Below, one piece after another: positions 17,968 to 26,910 of a DNA stretch of 64,000 nucleotides. The stretch spans positions 3,018,010 to 3,082,009 of the forward strand of contig NZ_AP025314.1 in assembly GCF_036492835.1 (NCBI RefSeq), given 5' to 3'. A program made the translations under genes and the position numbers. Below the pieces are notes generated by a model that searched no databases, was not told the DNA's origin, and saw nothing but the letters and a program-made list of their open reading frames with translations. The DNA comes from Fulvitalea axinellae. GTDB taxonomy: Bacteria; Bacteroidota; Bacteroidia; Cytophagales; Cyclobacteriaceae. The stretch's first letter is position 1, and the number at the start of each line of letters is the position of its first letter.

Positions 17968-18006
17968 CTTAGGCGAAAAGAAAACCTACACGCCTTCTCG
18001 CCTAAG
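17968..18006. terminator. Long-loop hairpin between convergent genes
   Basis: CTTAGGCGA and TCGCCTAAG form a perfect 9-bp stem around a 21-nt loop. The T-tails are poor on both sides, so this is a tentative shared terminator. Confidence 0.45.
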
Positions 18007-18028
18007 AATGTTTATACCAACCTCTAGC

Positions 18029-18733
18029 CTAGCCCGAGGCTAATAATCGTTTCATTACCGTTTCTTTAAAACTGGCCCCAACCGGTAATTTTTTATCTCC
18101 GACCAACAGCATATTCCCTTCCACGGCTTTTACTTTATCCAAAGCAACGATATAGGATTTATGTATTCGCATAAAATTGTTTTCCGGTAATTGGTCAACC
18201 AAACTTTTCAACGATTCCAAAGCTATTATCCGTTCTCCTTTTACATAAAACGACACGTAAGCTTTTAAGCCTTCGATATAGTCGATATCCTTATATTTTA
18301 CAATATGGAATTTACTGTCAGATTTTACGACTATACTATCATCTAGATTTTTCCTCGTCGCTTCCGAAGTTGTTCCCAATCTCTTGATCGCCTTATTTAC
18401 GGATTCGGCAAAACGCTCGAAAGAAAACGGTTTTAATAAATAATCTACCGTATCAAATCGATATCCGTCCAAAGCGTAATCCGGATAGGCAGTGGTAAAA
18501 ATAACGGCTGGATGTCCTGACAATGCACGAAGCATTTCAATTCCCGTCAGATCAGGCATTTGTATATCCAAAAAAATCAAATCCACTGATCGTTCCGCCA
18601 ATATCTCCATAGCCTCCAAAGGCCCTTCGCATTGACCGATCAGTTCCAAACTAGGGAATTTCTCCACAAACTTAGCTAAAAGAACCCTCGCCGGATATTC
18701 GTCGTCGATTATTAGACACGTCAATTTTTTCAT
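18029..18733 (-). CDS. LytTR-family response regulator
   Basis: A receiver domain (acidic pair Asp10-Asp11, phosphoacceptor Asp56 in FLDIQMPD, Lys in DYLLKPF) is followed by a LytTR DNA-binding domain (IVKSDSKFHIVKYKDIDYIE, FMRIHKSYIVALDKV, LPVGASFKETV). I chose ATG 18733 because it follows TGAGG 5 bp after the histidine-kinase stop. A longer frame to 18763 would overlap the kinase gene and adds only 10 residues unlike the family. It is co-transcribed with its kinase. Direct-repeat pairs with 21-bp spacing upstream of both this operon and the divergent gene match the way LytTR proteins bind. Confidence 0.92.
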   Translation of the reverse strand: MKKLTCLIIDDEYPARVLLAKFVEKFPSLELIGQCEGPLEAMEILAERSVDLIFLDIQMPDLTGIEMLRALSGHPAVIFTTAYPDYALDGYRFDTVDYLLKPFSFERFAESVNKAIKRLGTTSEATRKNLDDSIVVKSDSKFHIVKYKDIDYIEGLKAYVSFYVKGERIIALESLKSLVDQLPENNFMRIHKSYIVALDKVKAVEGNMLLVGDKKLPVGASFKETVMKRLLASG

Positions 18734-18738
18734 CCTCA

Positions 18739-19827
18739 CTAAATCTTTTTGATTCTCAGACAAACCCGAAATACTTCTCCTCTGTTTTCGATGGATAGCT
18801 TATGATTTTTGGGATATAATAATTCCAATCTTCTCCGTACATTTTCATGGCCTATTCCCCCTACTTTGTCCTTGGTATAATTCTTTTTAGGAAGGCTATT
18901 TTCCGCTACAAACTCCAATCGTTCCGAATTATTACTTAACGAAATGCTCACCCAAGCACCGTTTCTTTTTTCCACACCACTGTGCTTAAAACAGTTTTCG
19001 ATAAACGGCACAAAAAGCATCGGGGCAATCATATCATCTTCGATTTCATTTTTTTCATAAAACCGAATATCCTGAGGTTCTTCTGTTTTTAATTGTTGCA
19101 GTTCGATATAGTTTCTAATATATGCCAGCTCACTACTTAAAAGCACTTTCTCGTTTTTGCATTCATAAAGCATATATCGCAGCATCTCGGAAAGCTTCAA
19201 CAACGCATATGGAGCGTTTTTCTCTCCTACTACAGTCAACGAATAAATATTATTCAACGCATTAAACAGAAAATGGGGATTGACCTGTGAACGCAAAAAC
19301 TTCATTTCGCTTTCCAAACGCTCTTTTTCCGTTCTTTCCTGCAAAATCCGCTGGGCTCTCGCTTGTTTCAGTGCGCTAACCACCACGCTGATTGTAAGTG
19401 TTACGGCCACTAAAAAAAGATTAAAAAACAATTCCCCGTGTTCAGAAGAATGATGCTCCTCTCCGGATTCTTTGGAAAAAAAATTAATAATCCTATTTAC
19501 AGGTGCCTGAAGTTCTCCATGCTCTCCCCTAACCGAAAAAGCTTTATCCGAAAAACTCATTACCACAATCGCCAACGAAGCCCCAATAAATAGGTAAAAC
19601 AAGTATCGATACGTTTTCCGTTTCTCCAGTAATCTTGGAAAAAGATAAAACATATTGAAATAGAAAAGAATCGCTTGCATTCCAGCCGAAACCCCTGCTC
19701 TAACCCAAGCCCCTTCCCCATCCACAGAGCCTGAATAAGCGATCCGAAGCAACAGGAAATACAAACACCAAATCAACGCTTCCGCTAAATGCCCTGCGTT
19801 TCTACGTACTATTTCAGGTAGCTCCAT
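18739..19827 (-). CDS. LytS-type sensor histidine kinase (His_kinase family)
   Basis: A 362-residue membrane kinase. Four hydrophobic segments in the first 160 residues are interrupted by a His/Glu-containing loop (SKESGEEHHSSEHGE). A coiled coil (EKERLESEMKFLRSQ) leads to the phosphoacceptor motif VNPHFLFNALNNI, and the ATP-binding N-box follows (PMLFVPFIENCFKHSG; GGIGHENVRRRLELLY). The acidic, His-rich loop between membrane segments recalls metal-binding stretches and parallels the His-rich tail of the divergently encoded protein at 20086. It is cotranscribed with the LytTR regulator, with 5 bp between stop and start. Confidence 0.9.
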   Translation of the reverse strand: MELPEIVRRNAGHLAEALIWCLYFLLLRIAYSGSVDGEGAWVRAGVSAGMQAILFYFNMFYLFPRLLEKRKTYRYLFYLFIGASLAIVVMSFSDKAFSVRGEHGELQAPVNRIINFFSKESGEEHHSSEHGELFFNLFLVAVTLTISVVVSALKQARAQRILQERTEKERLESEMKFLRSQVNPHFLFNALNNIYSLTVVGEKNAPYALLKLSEMLRYMLYECKNEKVLLSSELAYIRNYIELQQLKTEEPQDIRFYEKNEIEDDMIAPMLFVPFIENCFKHSGVEKRNGAWVSISLSNNSERLEFVAENSLPKKNYTKDKVGGIGHENVRRRLELLYPKNHKLSIENRGEVFRVCLRIKKI

Positions 19828-19857
19828 TTTTATACAGTTCGCTCCAATATAGCCTTT

Positions 19858-19888
19858 CAGACACCAACAGCCAATTTATTTGAACCAA
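19858..19888 (-). promoter_or_regulatory. Candidate LytTR operator upstream of the kinase gene
   Basis: On the minus strand TTGGTTCAAA (19888-19879) is followed 21 bp later by TTGGTGTCTG (19867-19858). It uses the same core as the pair on the other side of the intergenic region and lies 31-61 bp before the kinase start, suggesting autoregulation. Confidence 0.45.
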
Positions 19889-19963
19889 TACAGTGGTATT
19901 CCGAACGAGTAAATACTTACAGCTAATAACCGATATTCGCTTATCGAAAATAGGATTTTCTTA

Positions 19964-19995
19964 TTGGTTCGAAATATCGACTCGTTGGTTCAAAA
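19964..19995 (+). promoter_or_regulatory. Candidate LytTR operator upstream of the His-rich protein gene
   Basis: TTGGTTCGAAA (19964-19974) and TTGGTTCAAAA (19985-19995) are direct repeats with a 21-bp period. They end just before the expected -33 position of the promoter at 20022, the usual place for an activator. Confidence 0.6.
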
Positions 19996-20021
19996 AAATT
20001 TCCCTCCACAAGTTCCTCAGC

Positions 20022-20029
20022 TACTTTTG
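20022..20029 (+). promoter_or_regulatory. -7 promoter element of the His-rich protein gene
   Basis: TACTTTTG matches TAnnTTTG exactly. A TTTC at 19999-20002 sits near the -33 position (TTTG expected), so the promoter is imperfect and likely activator-dependent. The start codon is 56 nt further on. Confidence 0.5.
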
Positions 20030-20085
20030 AAACATACCACCGCAGGAGAATTGCGGGAATTATTAATCACTAAACCATTAAAAAA

Positions 20086-20655
20086 ATGAAAAAGATCGAA
20101 ATCGGCTTAATCGCCTCGACTGTCTTGTTCGCTATGTTATCATTTAACGGCGTAATCTACAGTGATCTATTGTCAATCGCATCTCTTATTGCCCTTACTG
20201 CTGTGTTTTTGAAGTCATGGGTATCAAAATCATCAACGGGAGTAAAAGAATACATCCTTAAAGGGGCAACAGTTGTCGCTCTGTCCGGATTGCTTTTTAT
20301 CCCTCCTTTCGTTTACGCCAACGACACCGAAAACCCTACCGAATTAAAACAGGATAAAAAGAAAAAGAAGAAAAAAGAGAAAAAGGAACACAGCCATGAT
20401 GGCGAACACAAAGGAGTGCACGAACATAAAGAAAAGAAAGAGATTCCGCATAAAGAAGGTATTGACCATAAACTAAAAGAAAAACCGGAGGCTCCACATA
20501 AAGAAGGACGTGAACACGGAAACCACGGGGAGCATAAAGAAGGAAAAGGGCACAGCGAAAGGGAAAAGAAAGAGCATGCCCATAAAGAAGGGGAAGGCCA
20601 TGGCGGGAAAAAAGAGAAAAAGGAGCATTCTCACGAAGAGGGAAAAGACGAATAA
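20086..20655 (+). CDS. Membrane protein with His/Lys/Glu-rich repetitive tail
   Basis: A 189-residue protein. Three hydrophobic segments (about 6-22, 28-43, 59-76) are followed by a tail of about 110 residues built almost only of Lys, Glu, His, Gly and Asp, with repeats of HKEG (PHKEG, EHKEG, AHKEG) and HSHDGEH/HSHEEG. With an odd number of membrane segments the tail could face the periplasm. Such His/acidic tails bind metals or act as pH-sensitive linkers in other proteins, but no family is recognised. It is divergent from a LytTR two-component system and carries that system's putative operator, so it is the likely target. A strong terminator follows. Confidence 0.65.
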   Translation: MKKIEIGLIASTVLFAMLSFNGVIYSDLLSIASLIALTAVFLKSWVSKSSTGVKEYILKGATVVALSGLLFIPPFVYANDTENPTELKQDKKKKKKKEKKEHSHDGEHKGVHEHKEKKEIPHKEGIDHKLKEKPEAPHKEGREHGNHGEHKEGKGHSEREKKEHAHKEGEGHGGKKEKKEHSHEEGKDE

Positions 20656-20669
20656 GCCATTAAGAGCGA

Positions 20670-20705
20670 AAACCGGGATCCATTGTTAATGAAGGATCCC
20701 GGTTT
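20670..20705. terminator. Bidirectional terminator
   Basis: AAACCGGGATCC pairs perfectly with GGATCCCGGTTT (12 bp) across a 12-nt loop, between convergent genes. Both sides are moderately A/T-rich. Confidence 0.75.
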
Positions 20706-20717
20706 GATTTTAATAAA

Positions 20718-23700
20718 TCAGTGAACCAATTCCAGAGTACTGGTTCCGCCACTTTTTCTAACGACTTTAACTACTGTCCCGATTCGTTCTTTCATCGCTT
20801 CCACATGAGAAATCACGCCAATCATTTTTCCGGTAGAACGAAGGCCGTCCAAAACGGCCAAAGCGTCATCGAGGGATTTGGGATCGAGGGTTCCGAAGCC
20901 TTCGTCTATAAACAGACTGTCGAGACGCACTTTTTTGCCAGTTAAATCCGAAAGGCCAAGAGCCATGGCCAAGCTCACCAAAAACTTTTCGCCGCCGGAG
21001 AGCGTACTGATCGGCCGGCTATCGCCGCCTTGGAAACGGTCAGAAATAGAAAGCGACAGATCCTCGTCCTCCGTTTTTCGCAAAACGTAACGGCCATTCA
21101 GGCGTTCCAAGTGGACATTCGCCAATCGTATTACTTGACGCAGTGTGAGCCCTTGCGCAAATTTCCGCAGTTTATCTCCTTTGGCAGAACCGATAAGCTC
21201 GTTTAACGAACGCCAACGGGAATATTCCTTTTTTTGCGCTTCCAGTTCACCGGTTAATTCCCCGCTTTCTTTTTTCGCTTTTTTATCAGCTTCCAATCTA
21301 CCTTCCAAGCGCCCTTTTTCCTCCAGTTTCCCGGAACGGTCATATTCTATTTTCGATAAATCGGATTCTAATTCCGAAATTGATTTCTCAGTTAATGCCT
21401 CCTTTAGAAGTTTTTCCAAACGGGTTTTCTCCAATTCCATTTTCTCGGAAATAAGCAACCCTTCTTCTCTTATTTCACGCTCACGATTACGTAATTCAGG
21501 CAATTTTTCTAACTCACCTAATACATCGGAGAGTTCATCCTCACTCGTGAATCCATTTTTTAATAACCCTGTAGCAAATACTCTTGAGTCCGTTTCTTCA
21601 GAAACAATAGCTTTTTCTAGGGACTCTTCCGTTAAGGTCTTCTCTTTCTGAAGAACCAAGCATTCATTCCCTGCTTTACGCTCCTCCACCGAACGGTCAT
21701 CCAATCCCTTAGCTAATTGGCTTTTATTTTTTAAGAATTCGGTTCTATCCTTTTCCGGGTCATTCTCACCAAAAAGGCTTTTTCTTTTTTCAACCAAAGC
21801 CTCTTTCTCGGCTTTTGATTTATCGTAATCCAGTTTTCCCTGATCAAGGAAATTTTCTTTTTGATTGATCCCCGCTTCTATCCTAATCCTCTCTTTTTCC
21901 AATAACTCTAAACGCCCCCTTATTTCCTCAAGATCATCAGAAGCTTTTTCCGCAATACGGATTTTATTTCCCAATTCCGTTTCCAAGTCAACAACAGGAA
22001 TTCCATATGTATGCCCGATATCCTCCGCCGACAAACGAAGCTTATCCAATTCCGGACAAATCTCTTTATCGAACCTTTCTTTCTGATCGGCTATAGATTT
22101 ATCTGTATCATTTATATTCTTTGAAATCGTCTCCAATTTTTGAGAAACTAAATTCAATTCGGCCTTAGTACTCTCAACCTTTTGAGTCAATTCGTTTTTC
22201 TTCCGGTCAAAAACCCAATATTCCTCCTGTTTCCTTTCGGCTTCCGCCAGTTCTTTTTCTAATGAAAGTTGGGCTCCCTCATGAGTTTCTTTAATCAGGA
22301 TCGTTTTAAGGCTTCCCCCAGCGGTTATAAAATCATTTTCTAATCCCGATTTCTTTTCATACAATCTTTCTTTCGATACTCCCGATTGTTGCAAACGCTC
22401 CTCTAAAGCCGAATGCCTCAAAAGATCTGCCTCCCTCTCCGTTTCGGATTCAGCTATTTCTAATTCCTTATTCTTTATCTTTTCATCCAATGAATCCTCT
22501 TTTGGGCTCGAACCGTTCGACCAAGGGTGGTGCTCGGAACCGCAAAGCGGACAAGGTTTCCCATCTTCCAAATGCTCCCTATGCTCTTCCAGACTTTTTA
22601 TCAGAATCTCCTGTTCCTTTAATTGGCGCAAAGCCTCTAGATTAGAGCGTTTTTCAGTTAAAATTATTCCTTTATTCTCTAAACCGGATTGACTCTCCCT
22701 AATATCATCAGAAAGGTTCTTAATCGTTTTTTCCAGTTCCCCGAGTTCACCAACCAAATCGGTAAACAGAGCAGATGTAAAATAACGTTTTTTCGAACGT
22801 TCCAATTCTATTCTATCCGTTTGAATCTTTTCAGCGTATGCTTTAAAGTCAAAATTCAAAAACTCATCTGGAGTATCCGTAATTAGTTTCTCAAGAACTT
22901 TATCCCCCGCTTCCAATTCGCTTAATAGTGCGTCCTTTCGCTTTCCTTCCGATTCCAACGCCTTCAAAAGAGTCTCTCGACTCCCGTTCCATTCCTCTTT
23001 TTTAGAACGAACGGTCGAAGCTTCATTTTCAACCCTTTTAATCTCCCTTTGTAGTTCCTGAAAATCCCGTAACGCAGTTTTAAGATTGTTTAACTCTTCC
23101 GTTCCCAACGCTACTTTCGCCAATTCCTCCTTTTTCTCTTTTTCGGTTTTGGCTTTAACTTTCAAAACCTTTATTTCCCCTTCCTCCCGGTTTTTCTCAT
23201 TCAGCACCTCTACAAGGCGGACTTTCTCAGCCCTCAATTCATCCGATTTTTTGGAAATATCTCGGTCCAAAGTCAAAACTGTATCCCAAAGCGCACGTTT
23301 TGCCTCTTCTTCCGACACCAAAACGTTTAATTCTTTTTCCGTTTCTTGTTTTAGCTTTTTTACCGACTCGTATTTTCGATTAAGCTCAGGCAGTCGTTCG
23401 GCTATATTTTTTAATGTCGCTTCATGTCCTTTTTTCTGGTTTCTCAGCTTTAATAAATCGTTATAACTAGCTTTTAATTCCCCAGCTTTCTCCAAAACCG
23501 AAATACGTTCTTTACCCGATGCGAAAGCTTTCATTTTTTCAGTCCAGAGTTCGTTCTCTTTCTGGACATCTTCCAGACGTTTACGGGTATCCTTCAGGTC
23601 ATTTCCCCATTGAATCGCATTTCCTATTTTTTTCGATTCACTGGTCAAAAGCAAAATCGAAGATTCTATTTCTTTCAGCTCTATTTCTAACTGCTCTTTT

Positions 23701-24353
23701 TGCTCAATACTCAGAAGTTGTTTTTCGTTTAAGCGAATTTCCAGATCGTTAAGTTTCCGCTCCTCCAAGCCAGCTCTTTTGAACGCCGCAACAGATATTT
23801 CGGAATACGCTTTAGAGCCCGTGATTTTTTCCAGAAGCTCTCCACGCTCGTTATCATGCGCTTCGATAAACTTTGTAAAAGCACCCTGCGCCAATAAAAC
23901 CGCCCGGGTAAAACGCTCGAAATCCAGCCCTACAATCTCCTCGACTCGTTTTTCTACTTCTTTAATCTTGCTGGCCAAAATATCTCCTTTCTCTTTATTC
24001 AAATTGAGACAGGCCAACTCCCTTTGTGGGGTTTGTAATTTCGCACCCACTTTTCCCCTAGCCCTGCGCAACGTCCAAGAACTGCGGTAAACTCCGTCTT
24101 TTGTTTCGAAATCAACTTCGGCGGAACATTCCCCGGTACCGTAGGTCATCACCATTTTAGTTTCGCCTTGGGGGCGGGCTATTTGGCCGTAAAGCGCCAA
24201 AGTCAAAGCGTCAAGTATAGTGGTTTTTCCAGCTCCGGTATCTCCTGTTATGGCAAAAAGTCCCGCTTCTTTGAAAGGACTTTTATCGAATGACAGACAA
24301 TGGGAACCTTTTAAGGAATTTATATTTTTAAAACGTAATGCGAGAATCTTCAT
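20718..24353 (-). CDS. sbcC: SbcC exonuclease ATPase subunit
   Basis: An SMC/Rad50-like protein of about 1211 residues. Walker A is GDTGAGKT (37-44). Two long coiled coils flank a zinc hook CPLC near residue 600 (GKPCPLCGSEHHPW). The C-terminal half-ATPase has LSGGEKFLVSLAMALGLSDL and LFIDEGFGTLDP. With SbcD it forms the complex that cleaves hairpins and blocked DNA ends. I chose Met at 24353 (MKILALRFKNINSLKG), which aligns with the family N-terminus; a longer frame to 24380 adds nine residues. It is downstream of sbcD in the same orientation with a gap of about 50 bp. Confidence 0.95.
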   Translation of the reverse strand: MKILALRFKNINSLKGSHCLSFDKSPFKEAGLFAITGDTGAGKTTILDALTLALYGQIARPQGETKMVMTYGTGECSAEVDFETKDGVYRSSWTLRRARGKVGAKLQTPQRELACLNLNKEKGDILASKIKEVEKRVEEIVGLDFERFTRAVLLAQGAFTKFIEAHDNERGELLEKITGSKAYSEISVAAFKRAGLEERKLNDLEIRLNEKQLLSIEQKEQLEIELKEIESSILLLTSESKKIGNAIQWGNDLKDTRKRLEDVQKENELWTEKMKAFASGKERISVLEKAGELKASYNDLLKLRNQKKGHEATLKNIAERLPELNRKYESVKKLKQETEKELNVLVSEEEAKRALWDTVLTLDRDISKKSDELRAEKVRLVEVLNEKNREEGEIKVLKVKAKTEKEKKEELAKVALGTEELNNLKTALRDFQELQREIKRVENEASTVRSKKEEWNGSRETLLKALESEGKRKDALLSELEAGDKVLEKLITDTPDEFLNFDFKAYAEKIQTDRIELERSKKRYFTSALFTDLVGELGELEKTIKNLSDDIRESQSGLENKGIILTEKRSNLEALRQLKEQEILIKSLEEHREHLEDGKPCPLCGSEHHPWSNGSSPKEDSLDEKIKNKELEIAESETEREADLLRHSALEERLQQSGVSKERLYEKKSGLENDFITAGGSLKTILIKETHEGAQLSLEKELAEAERKQEEYWVFDRKKNELTQKVESTKAELNLVSQKLETISKNINDTDKSIADQKERFDKEICPELDKLRLSAEDIGHTYGIPVVDLETELGNKIRIAEKASDDLEEIRGRLELLEKERIRIEAGINQKENFLDQGKLDYDKSKAEKEALVEKRKSLFGENDPEKDRTEFLKNKSQLAKGLDDRSVEERKAGNECLVLQKEKTLTEESLEKAIVSEETDSRVFATGLLKNGFTSEDELSDVLGELEKLPELRNREREIREEGLLISEKMELEKTRLEKLLKEALTEKSISELESDLSKIEYDRSGKLEEKGRLEGRLEADKKAKKESGELTGELEAQKKEYSRWRSLNELIGSAKGDKLRKFAQGLTLRQVIRLANVHLERLNGRYVLRKTEDEDLSLSISDRFQGGDSRPISTLSGGEKFLVSLAMALGLSDLTGKKVRLDSLFIDEGFGTLDPKSLDDALAVLDGLRSTGKMIGVISHVEAMKERIGTVVKVVRKSGGTSTLELVH

Positions 24354-24406
24354 TTCCGAGCTATGTAATTTCAAAATCAATTAAAACGAGAAAGGAATAT
24401 TAAAGC

Positions 24407-25648
24407 TTAAACCGTAGCCTCCACTCGCATCCATTCCAGTAATTCGGTAAAGGTCTTTTCCAAATCCTCCGTTTTTTCATCCGAATACCCTTTGCTAACA
24501 CATCGTTTCTTAAAAATTTCCATTTCCGATAATTCGTCAAGCGATTCATTGGAATCGATTTCTTCATTATCGTTTCTCAGATCCAATTGATTCGATATTT
24601 TTAATAACTCTATATTTTTTCCCTCAATTGCTTCCAAAAGCCTCGTTCGAGCCATCGGATCAGCCTCTACCCCTTTCTCATATTCCACTACGGCTTCCGC
24701 CCATGCGCAAAGTTCCCACGCAGAATCATCCAGGGTTTTAAAATTCTTTTCCAATTGTTCGATATTGCCCCTAAAGCGCAACAACTGTCGCGAAACCGGA
24801 ACTTTTATCCGTTCCAGTTCCACTACTTTGTTTTCGATATTCAGAATTACTATTTCCTTCGTATCGTTCCTTTCGCTAAAACTTAGGGGAATCGGCGAGC
24901 CGGAATACCGCACTCTATCGGAACCGCCGATACGTTGGGGCCTGTGCAAATGGCCTAAAGCCACATAATCAAAAAGATCGGGAAAAGCGGTAGCCGACAC
25001 TTGCCCTAGATTACCGATATGGATATCGCGTTCGCTATCGGAAGCCTCTCCGCCAGCGGCGTATAAATGCCCAGTGGCCAAAACCGGAATTCCCGATTTC
25101 GAATAATCGGAAACCATTTCCGCCAATTCCGTATAATGGGATTCTATTCCTTTTTTTACTGCCATCGCTCTGTCTTCGTATGATTCTCCCGCAACGGAAA
25201 AACGCAAATCCCTATCGCGTAAAAACGGCACGGCCGCTATTACAGCCTCAATCTCCCCGTTCTGATCTCTTAAAACGATTTTTTCTTTTTCGAAATCAAT
25301 TTCACCCTCATCGTTTTTCTCTGCACAACCAATTACATGTACGTCCATTTCCTTTAAAACCTCTTTCGGAGCGTTTAGCACGGCGGGCGAATCATGATTT
25401 CCACCTGTTATTATTATATGCCGACATGTTGTGGTCCGTACTTCTTTCAAAAAATCATAATACTGCTTTAAGGCATAATTAGGAGGTGTAGCCGTGTCGA
25501 AAATATCACCGGAAACGATTAAAATATCAGCGCCTTCCGTTTTCATAAAATCAAGAAGCCAATCCAAAAAACGCTGGTGTTCTTGGGCTCTATCATATTG
25601 AAAAAAACGTTGTCCTAAATGCCAATCAGCCGTATGTATTACTCTCAT
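24407..25648 (-). CDS. sbcD: SbcD exonuclease nuclease subunit
   Basis: A Mre11-like metallophosphoesterase of about 413 residues. Motifs in order are HTADWHLGQ (residues 5-13), VSGDIFD, ITGGNHDSP, TGHLYA and ALGHLHRPQ, giving the two-metal site. I chose ATG 25648 (MRVIHTADWHLG), the family N-terminus, over a frame to 25669 that adds seven residues. It forms an operon with sbcC and supplies the nuclease activity. Confidence 0.95.
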   Translation of the reverse strand: MRVIHTADWHLGQRFFQYDRAQEHQRFLDWLLDFMKTEGADILIVSGDIFDTATPPNYALKQYYDFLKEVRTTTCRHIIITGGNHDSPAVLNAPKEVLKEMDVHVIGCAEKNDEGEIDFEKEKIVLRDQNGEIEAVIAAVPFLRDRDLRFSVAGESYEDRAMAVKKGIESHYTELAEMVSDYSKSGIPVLATGHLYAAGGEASDSERDIHIGNLGQVSATAFPDLFDYVALGHLHRPQRIGGSDRVRYSGSPIPLSFSERNDTKEIVILNIENKVVELERIKVPVSRQLLRFRGNIEQLEKNFKTLDDSAWELCAWAEAVVEYEKGVEADPMARTRLLEAIEGKNIELLKISNQLDLRNDNEEIDSNESLDELSEMEIFKKRCVSKGYSDEKTEDLEKTFTELLEWMRVEATV

Positions 25649-25789
25649 TCGATTTTTTGATAATATCAAGTCTTTCGTGTTAGACTGCGGGGATGACCGA
25701 TAAGGTGTAGGTATCCCGCAAGCAAGGACTCAATTATACACTTTTTCTAAAAATCACTTTAAAGAATGTGTGGAAATTTTGATTGGGCT

Positions 25790-25829
25790 GAAAAAAGAAA
25801 TAACAGCAGAGCGAATCATGCTGTTATTT
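25790..25829 (-). terminator. Terminator at the end of the 19-kb surface-lipoprotein gene set
   Basis: AAATAACAGCA pairs perfectly with TGCTGTTATTT (11 bp, 10-nt loop), followed on the minus strand by TTTCTTTTTTC. No equally good terminator was found between the genes from 45481 to this point, except a weaker hairpin near 28.95 kb. Confidence 0.75.
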
Positions 25830-25900
25830 GAAAATTCCTTTCGTTGGAAATGCGCAACAATATACTGACAACTACATTATGTTCTCACAATTAAGGATTG

Positions 25901-26311
25901 TTAAAGTGTCCTGATAACATATTTTTCGCCTCCATAATGTATTACAATTCCAGGATACTTTAACGTTCCATAACAATATGAGAATGTCTCACATCCATAA
26001 GCCCAACCACTGGTTAATCTCGAACTACCGCTAGAGGACCCAGTTTCATAAACAGTAATGTGATAATACAGGTCCTTAACATTAGGCTCAACTCTAATAT
26101 TCCTTACGCAAAATGTTTCTTCTGAATTATCTCCACCAGCATACATAAAGTAAATATGAAACAGCTCCCCATTTAATATCACAGAATGGGTGGAAGTTCC
26201 AGGACTTTGTGGTCGATCAATTAAGAATTCAACTTCTTCAGCATCCAAGGAATTATAAGATGTAGTATCGAATGTCACCAACATTGGGGTGAATAACAGT
26301 AGCTTCATCAT
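25901..26311 (-). CDS. Small secreted protein B, tandem paralogue of the 26463-26876 product
   Basis: A 136-residue protein of unknown family with a short hydrophobic N-terminus. It aligns with the neighbour: both share LID-P near the start, a central ST--V---G--F pattern and a closing YP-IVI-Y--KYVI (here KYPGIVIHYGGEKYVI). Met2 at 26308 lies exactly 568 bp from the neighbour's start, so this is the probable start. Four Cys residues (in FCVRN, YGCETFSYCYG) are absent from the neighbour. The signal sequence is weaker than in the neighbour, so its export may have decayed. It arose by tandem duplication. Confidence 0.6.
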   Translation of the reverse strand: MMKLLLFTPMLVTFDTTSYNSLDAEEVEFLIDRPQSPGTSTHSVILNGELFHIYFMYAGGDNSEETFCVRNIRVEPNVKDLYYHITVYETGSSSGSSRLTSGWAYGCETFSYCYGTLKYPGIVIHYGGEKYVIRTL

Positions 26312-26342
26312 TTACAACACGTAAAGCGTTTTGTATGGCAGA

Positions 26343-26462
26343 ATCAATCAACCGCTTCAACATAAACCTAAACTCCTGCATATCTGATTGGTCACAATTA
26401 GGCTTGTCACCTCTAGTTTCCTTTTATATGCGAATAATTTAGGAAACCCCAAATCATTGACT
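26343..26462 (-). pseudogene. Remnant of the discoidin gene 3' end
   Basis: On the minus strand one frame reads DKPNCDQSDMQEF, matching NDPNHNQSNMQEF at the C-terminus of the discoidin lipoprotein (26911-28866). Nucleotide similarity continues through CATAAACCT. Upstream the similarity fades into the end of the neighbouring small gene. No start codon or independent domain remains, so this is a leftover of the tandem duplication and not a gene. Confidence 0.65.
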
Positions 26463-26876
26463 TTAATGATGATACCCTATATGAATAACATATTTTTTAT
26501 TACTAGCATATTTAATCACTATAGCGGGATAGGTGAAATTTCCATCACTAAAAGAATGGCTGACATCCCCATCGCTAACTCCGCTCACTATAACTGGATC
26601 ATTAGCGGATCCATTATGAATGCTATAATAGTAGTCATAATATGCTGTCATCTCTTGAGGTAAAATGCTGATTTTTGACACAGCATGACCTGGATACGAA
26701 TAATCATATGTGATCTCAACGACAAAAACGTCCCCATCAATAACAACATAATCTGTTGAAACTTCATACGGATAGGGGTGATCTATAAGAATTGATACTT
26801 CTGAAAGATTTGGCGCACTGTGAGACACAAGGTTGAACGCCATTAAAATAAACGTAATAAACAATAGTTTTCTCAT
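26463..26876 (-). CDS. Small secreted protein A, paralogue of the 25901-26311 product
   Basis: A 137-residue protein with a clear signal peptide (MRKLLFITFILMAFNLVSHS) and a beta-rich mature domain: VSILIDHPYPYEVSTDYVVI, an acidic/Tyr-rich centre (AYYDYYYS) and a closing TYPAIVIKYASNKKYVIHI. No family recognised. It starts 34 nt after the stop of the discoidin lipoprotein gene and is probably part of the same transcript. The paralogue downstream arose with it by local duplication. Confidence 0.65.
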   Translation of the reverse strand: MRKLLFITFILMAFNLVSHSAPNLSEVSILIDHPYPYEVSTDYVVIDGDVFVVEITYDYSYPGHAVSKISILPQEMTAYYDYYYSIHNGSANDPVIVSGVSDGDVSHSFSDGNFTYPAIVIKYASNKKYVIHIGYHH

Positions 26877-26910
26877 GACATAGCTTTAAAAAAAGTGAAA
26901 CATATTAGAG

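Noticed and set aside
19964..19980. TTGGTTCGAAATA resembling a tRNA T-loop
   Set aside because: No acceptor or anticodon stems around it; explained as one of a pair of direct repeats.
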